64,000 nucleotides of DNA from Novosphingobium hassiacum (GTDB lineage: Bacteria; Pseudomonadota; Alphaproteobacteria; Sphingomonadales; Sphingomonadaceae), in assembly GCF_014196055.1 (NCBI RefSeq), contig NZ_JACICY010000001.1:510203-574202 (forward strand). The letters are read 5' to 3'. Positions 61,997-64,000 of the stretch are shown one piece after another. Under the pieces are notes generated by a model. It saw only the letters and a list, made by a program, of their open reading frames with translations, had not been told where the DNA came from and ran no database searches. Position numbers and translations under genes: made by a program. Positions within the stretch are counted from its first letter, which is position 1. Every line of letters begins with the position of its first letter.

Positions 61997-63124
61997 TCAG
62001 GTCAAAATTGGCTGGTGCCCGCCGTTGTCGCCGAAGGCCTCTTCACGGTAGAGACCAAGGGCACGCATCACCGGCAGGTCATGGAAGGCGAACAGGCAGG
62101 CATCCTCGGTTTGGGATGCATTGGCATGTTCGTGATACATCCAGGCAGGGACCACGAAGATGTCGCGCTCCTGCCAGTCGAACCGCTGTCCATTGATGAT
62201 CGAATAGCCGCGTCCCTTGCAGCACTGATAGACAAAGCTGCCGGTCTGACGATGGGCCTTCGTCCGCTCGCCCGGACGCAGCATCTGCATGTGGGCACCG
62301 ATCGTCGACATGACGGGACCGCCCGTATCCGGGTTCACGTATTCCATCAGGACGCCATCGTAGGGCGAACCATCGGTAACACGGGCGTACTTTTGCAGGG
62401 CCTCGTAAGTGGGCGCCCATTCGTACTTGAGCAGTGGCGAATAGCGCTTGTCCCAGGTCGCCCCCCACGGACGCAGACCGGCATTGGCCCAGGTGGCCAC
62501 CGACGCATCGACCGGGTGACTGACAGCCTGATTGAGATCGGGGTGCACTTCATAGAAGTTCGCCTCGAGCGCATTCATCATCGGGATGTCCAGACCATCC
62601 TGCCAGATGCAGATTTCGCCATCTTCGGCCACGCCGTGTTCGTGCCAGGTGCCATTGGGCGTCAGCACGAAATCGTTCGCGCCCAGCGTCAGCTTCTGGC
62701 CATCGACATTGGTGAAGGCTCCGCTGCCCTCCATGATGAAGCGCAAGGCAGAGGCGCTATGGCGGTGCGACGAGGCACATTCGCCCGGCTTCATCACCTG
62801 AAGGCCCGAATAGAGCCATCCGACCGCTGCAACGACATCGCTGCGGCCCGGGTTTTCAAGATAGACGACGCGCCGCCCCGCCTGTTCGGGCGTGACCAGA
62901 TCGAGCGCCTTCAGCACATCTTCGCGCAGATCGCGATAGCGCCAAAGCATCGGCACGGATGTGGAGGCGGGTTCCCACGGCTCGATCTTGTTGGCAACCG
63001 TCCATAGGGCGCCGGTTCCCAGTTCCTTCAGCCGCCTGTAATAGGCGACAAGCTCGGGGGTATCGGGCACGTTGGCACGGCCGATGACATCTTCGCGGTA
63101 TTGGTCAAAGCTGGTTTCTTGCAC
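61997..63124 (-). CDS. Gentisate 1,2-dioxygenase
   Basis: A 375-residue bicupin Fe(II) ring-cleavage dioxygenase. The first cupin (about 100-170) has the metal set His120, His122 (SSHRHSA) and His161 (NGTWHEHG); the second cupin (about 270-345) retains AHRQTGSFVYQCCKG. It opens gentisate to maleylpyruvate. Gene order with the FAH-family hydrolase and the aryl-CoA hydroxylase operon supports the assignment; salicylate 1,2-dioxygenase activity occurs in some relatives and cannot be excluded. It is divergent from a nitrilase gene across a 135-base promoter region containing a palindrome-like site. Confidence 0.92.
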   Translation of the reverse strand: MQETSFDQYREDVIGRANVPDTPELVAYYRRLKELGTGALWTVANKIEPWEPASTSVPMLWRYRDLREDVLKALDLVTPEQAGRRVVYLENPGRSDVVAAVGWLYSGLQVMKPGECASSHRHSASALRFIMEGSGAFTNVDGQKLTLGANDFVLTPNGTWHEHGVAEDGEICIWQDGLDIPMMNALEANFYEVHPDLNQAVSHPVDASVATWANAGLRPWGATWDKRYSPLLKYEWAPTYEALQKYARVTDGSPYDGVLMEYVNPDTGGPVMSTIGAHMQMLRPGERTKAHRQTGSFVYQCCKGRGYSIINGQRFDWQERDIFVVPAWMYHEHANASQTEDACLFAFHDLPVMRALGLYREEAFGDNGGHQPILT

Positions 63125-63155
63125 GACTCATATCCTCGCTGCTCTCCCCAGAGCC

Positions 63156-63180
63156 AATTTATTATAGGCTTAAAATATCT
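63156..63180. promoter_or_regulatory. Imperfect palindrome between dioxygenase and nitrilase genes
   Basis: Reading the minus strand, ATATTTTA-AGCC-TATAATAAAT matches the core of the sites at 56324-56347 and 57686-57719. Five of the six bases next to the centre pair. Position in the divergent promoter suits an operator for both the dioxygenase operon and the nitrilase. Confidence 0.5.
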
Positions 63181-63259
63181 TGCATCAGGCGATCTGGCAA
63201 GTATCCTGTTTGGAAGATGATCATTGCCGCAAATGCGGCGCAGATAAGAAGAATTCGTG

Positions 63260-64000
63260 ATGGCACAAACCTTCAGGGCAGCAGCGGTTCAAGCGGCATC
63301 GATCCCGATGGATTCGGCAGCATCTGCACAAAAGGCCGCAGCATTGGTGCAGGAGGCGGCGCAGCAGGGCGCGCGGCTGATCGTGTTCCCCGAAGCATTC
63401 CTCGGCGGCTATCCCAAGGGTGCCTCATTCGGCACGCCGGTTGGAATGCGCAAGCCCGAGGGTCGGGAAGATTTCCGGCGCTATCATGCGGCAGCCATCG
63501 ATCTGGATGGCCCGGAAGTGCAGGCCTTGTCCGAAGCCACACAGGCCACCGGTGCCTTCGTGGTTATCGGCGTGATCGAGCGCGACGGCGGCACCGTCTA
63601 TTGCACGGCGCTGTTTTTCGACGGGGAAAAAGGGCTGATTGCCAAGCATCGCAAGCTGATGCCGACCGGAGCCGAGCGCCTGATCTGGGGCTTTGGCGAT
63701 GGATCGACCATGCCGGTGATCGAAACGTCACTGGGGCGGATCGGCGCTGTCATCTGCTGGGAAAACTACATGCCGATGATGCGCATGGCGATGTATGATC
63801 AGGGCATCTCGCTCTACTGCGCACCGACTGCAGACGATCGCGATACGTGGGCAGCGTCGATGCGGCACGTTGCGCTGGAAGGCCGCTGCCATGTTCTGTC
63901 AGCCTGCCAGCACATCACGCGCGGTGCCTATCCGGAAGATTTCGACTGCGCGCTGGGTGACGATCCGCAAACCGTTCTGCTGCGCGGCGGATCGATGATC
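63260..64000 (+). CDS. Nitrilase (incomplete at window end)
   Basis: At least 247 residues of a nitrilase-superfamily enzyme; the frame is open to the last base. The catalytic triad is visible: Glu45 in VFPEAFLGGYPKG, Lys132 in KHRKLMPTGAERLIWG and Cys166 in AVICWENYMPMMRM. The CWENYMP wording fits true nitrilases (nitrile to carboxylic acid and ammonia) rather than amidases. The start ATG 63260 follows AAGAAG. It is divergent from gentisate dioxygenase and shares its promoter region, so an aromatic nitrile feeding a benzoate- or salicylate-type acid into the pathway is a plausible inference. Full length should be about 310-350 residues. Confidence 0.9.
   Translation, partial: MAQTFRAAAVQAASIPMDSAASAQKAAALVQEAAQQGARLIVFPEAFLGGYPKGASFGTPVGMRKPEGREDFRRYHAAAIDLDGPEVQALSEATQATGAFVVIGVIERDGGTVYCTALFFDGEKGLIAKHRKLMPTGAERLIWGFGDGSTMPVIETSLGRIGAVICWENYMPMMRMAMYDQGISLYCAPTADDRDTWAASMRHVALEGRCHVLSACQHITRGAYPEDFDCALGDDPQTVLLRGGSMI

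Noticed and set aside
61976..63007. 343-codon open frame opposite gentisate dioxygenase
   Set aside because: It is a shadow frame; the dioxygenase is on the other strand with its metal ligands in place.

Overview
The window is GC-rich DNA (apart from one AT-rich patch near 33.7 kb) from an alphaproteobacterium. It most resembles a sphingomonad of the Novosphingobium/Sphingobium type. That placement rests on four intact TonB-dependent receptors (TBDRs) of the sphingomonad catabolic type plus one intact and one truncated receptor in a quinoprotein locus, on peripheral aromatic-degradation genes, and on paired short-chain dehydrogenases next to a spinster-like transporter. There is no rRNA or housekeeping marker, so the genus is an inference.

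Layout. (1) 0.1-4.3 kb: a SnoaL-like protein, an MFS transporter and two translationally coupled SDRs share a putative operator and look like one catabolic unit. (2) 4.5-6.9 kb: core-like genes (aromatic aminotransferase, DUF1134 protein) and tRNA-Ser(GCT) with a truncated integrase behind it. (3) 7.6-14.5 kb: a RidA protein divergent from a trimethylamine-dehydrogenase-like flavoenzyme, two membrane-anchored winged-helix regulators and a Tat-exported DUF4185-like protein. (4) 15.1-16.8 kb: an AdeRS/SmeRS-like two-component system. (5) 16.8-25.2 kb: a duplicated module of TBDR, DUF6152 protein and a secreted protein of about 270 residues. (6) 25.3-35.0 kb: an accessory zone with an IS110 relic interrupted by an IS3 element, a thiol dioxygenase-rhodanese operon, a TBDR-amidohydrolase operon, an AT-rich patch and an integrase pseudogene. 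(7) 35.1-53.6 kb: an alcohol/quinoprotein oxidation locus. It holds acetyl-CoA synthetase, an AldB/ExaC-type aldehyde dehydrogenase, EthD and DUF779 proteins, FIST sensor, hybrid kinase, LuxR-type regulator, an IS3 element that truncates a TBDR, a second TBDR, a zinc metallohydrolase, a fused SoxYZ-like carrier, a CXXCW-family protein, a cytochrome c lipoprotein and a PQQ sugar-dehydrogenase-like protein. (8) 53.7-64.0 kb: a TBDR divergent from a third membrane-anchored regulator, then an aryl-CoA hydroxylase-gentisate pathway (fused salicylyl/anthraniloyl-CoA monooxygenase, MarR regulator, thioesterase, FAH-family hydrolase, gentisate 1,2-dioxygenase) and the start of a nitrilase.

How they may work together. 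In region 8 a salicylate- or anthranilate-type CoA thioester would be hydroxylated, released as gentisate, ring-cleaved and hydrolysed. Three similar palindromes with a TTTA-AGCC-TAAA core lie before the monooxygenase, between the TBDR and its regulator, and between the dioxygenase and the nitrilase, suggesting one MarR regulon covering uptake and degradation. In region 7 the genes cover signalling, periplasmic accessory functions and aldehyde-to-acetyl-CoA conversion, but no large PQQ alcohol dehydrogenase is present. The three paralogous membrane-anchored regulators, each beside catabolic or TBDR genes, are the best candidate for an undescribed regulatory system.
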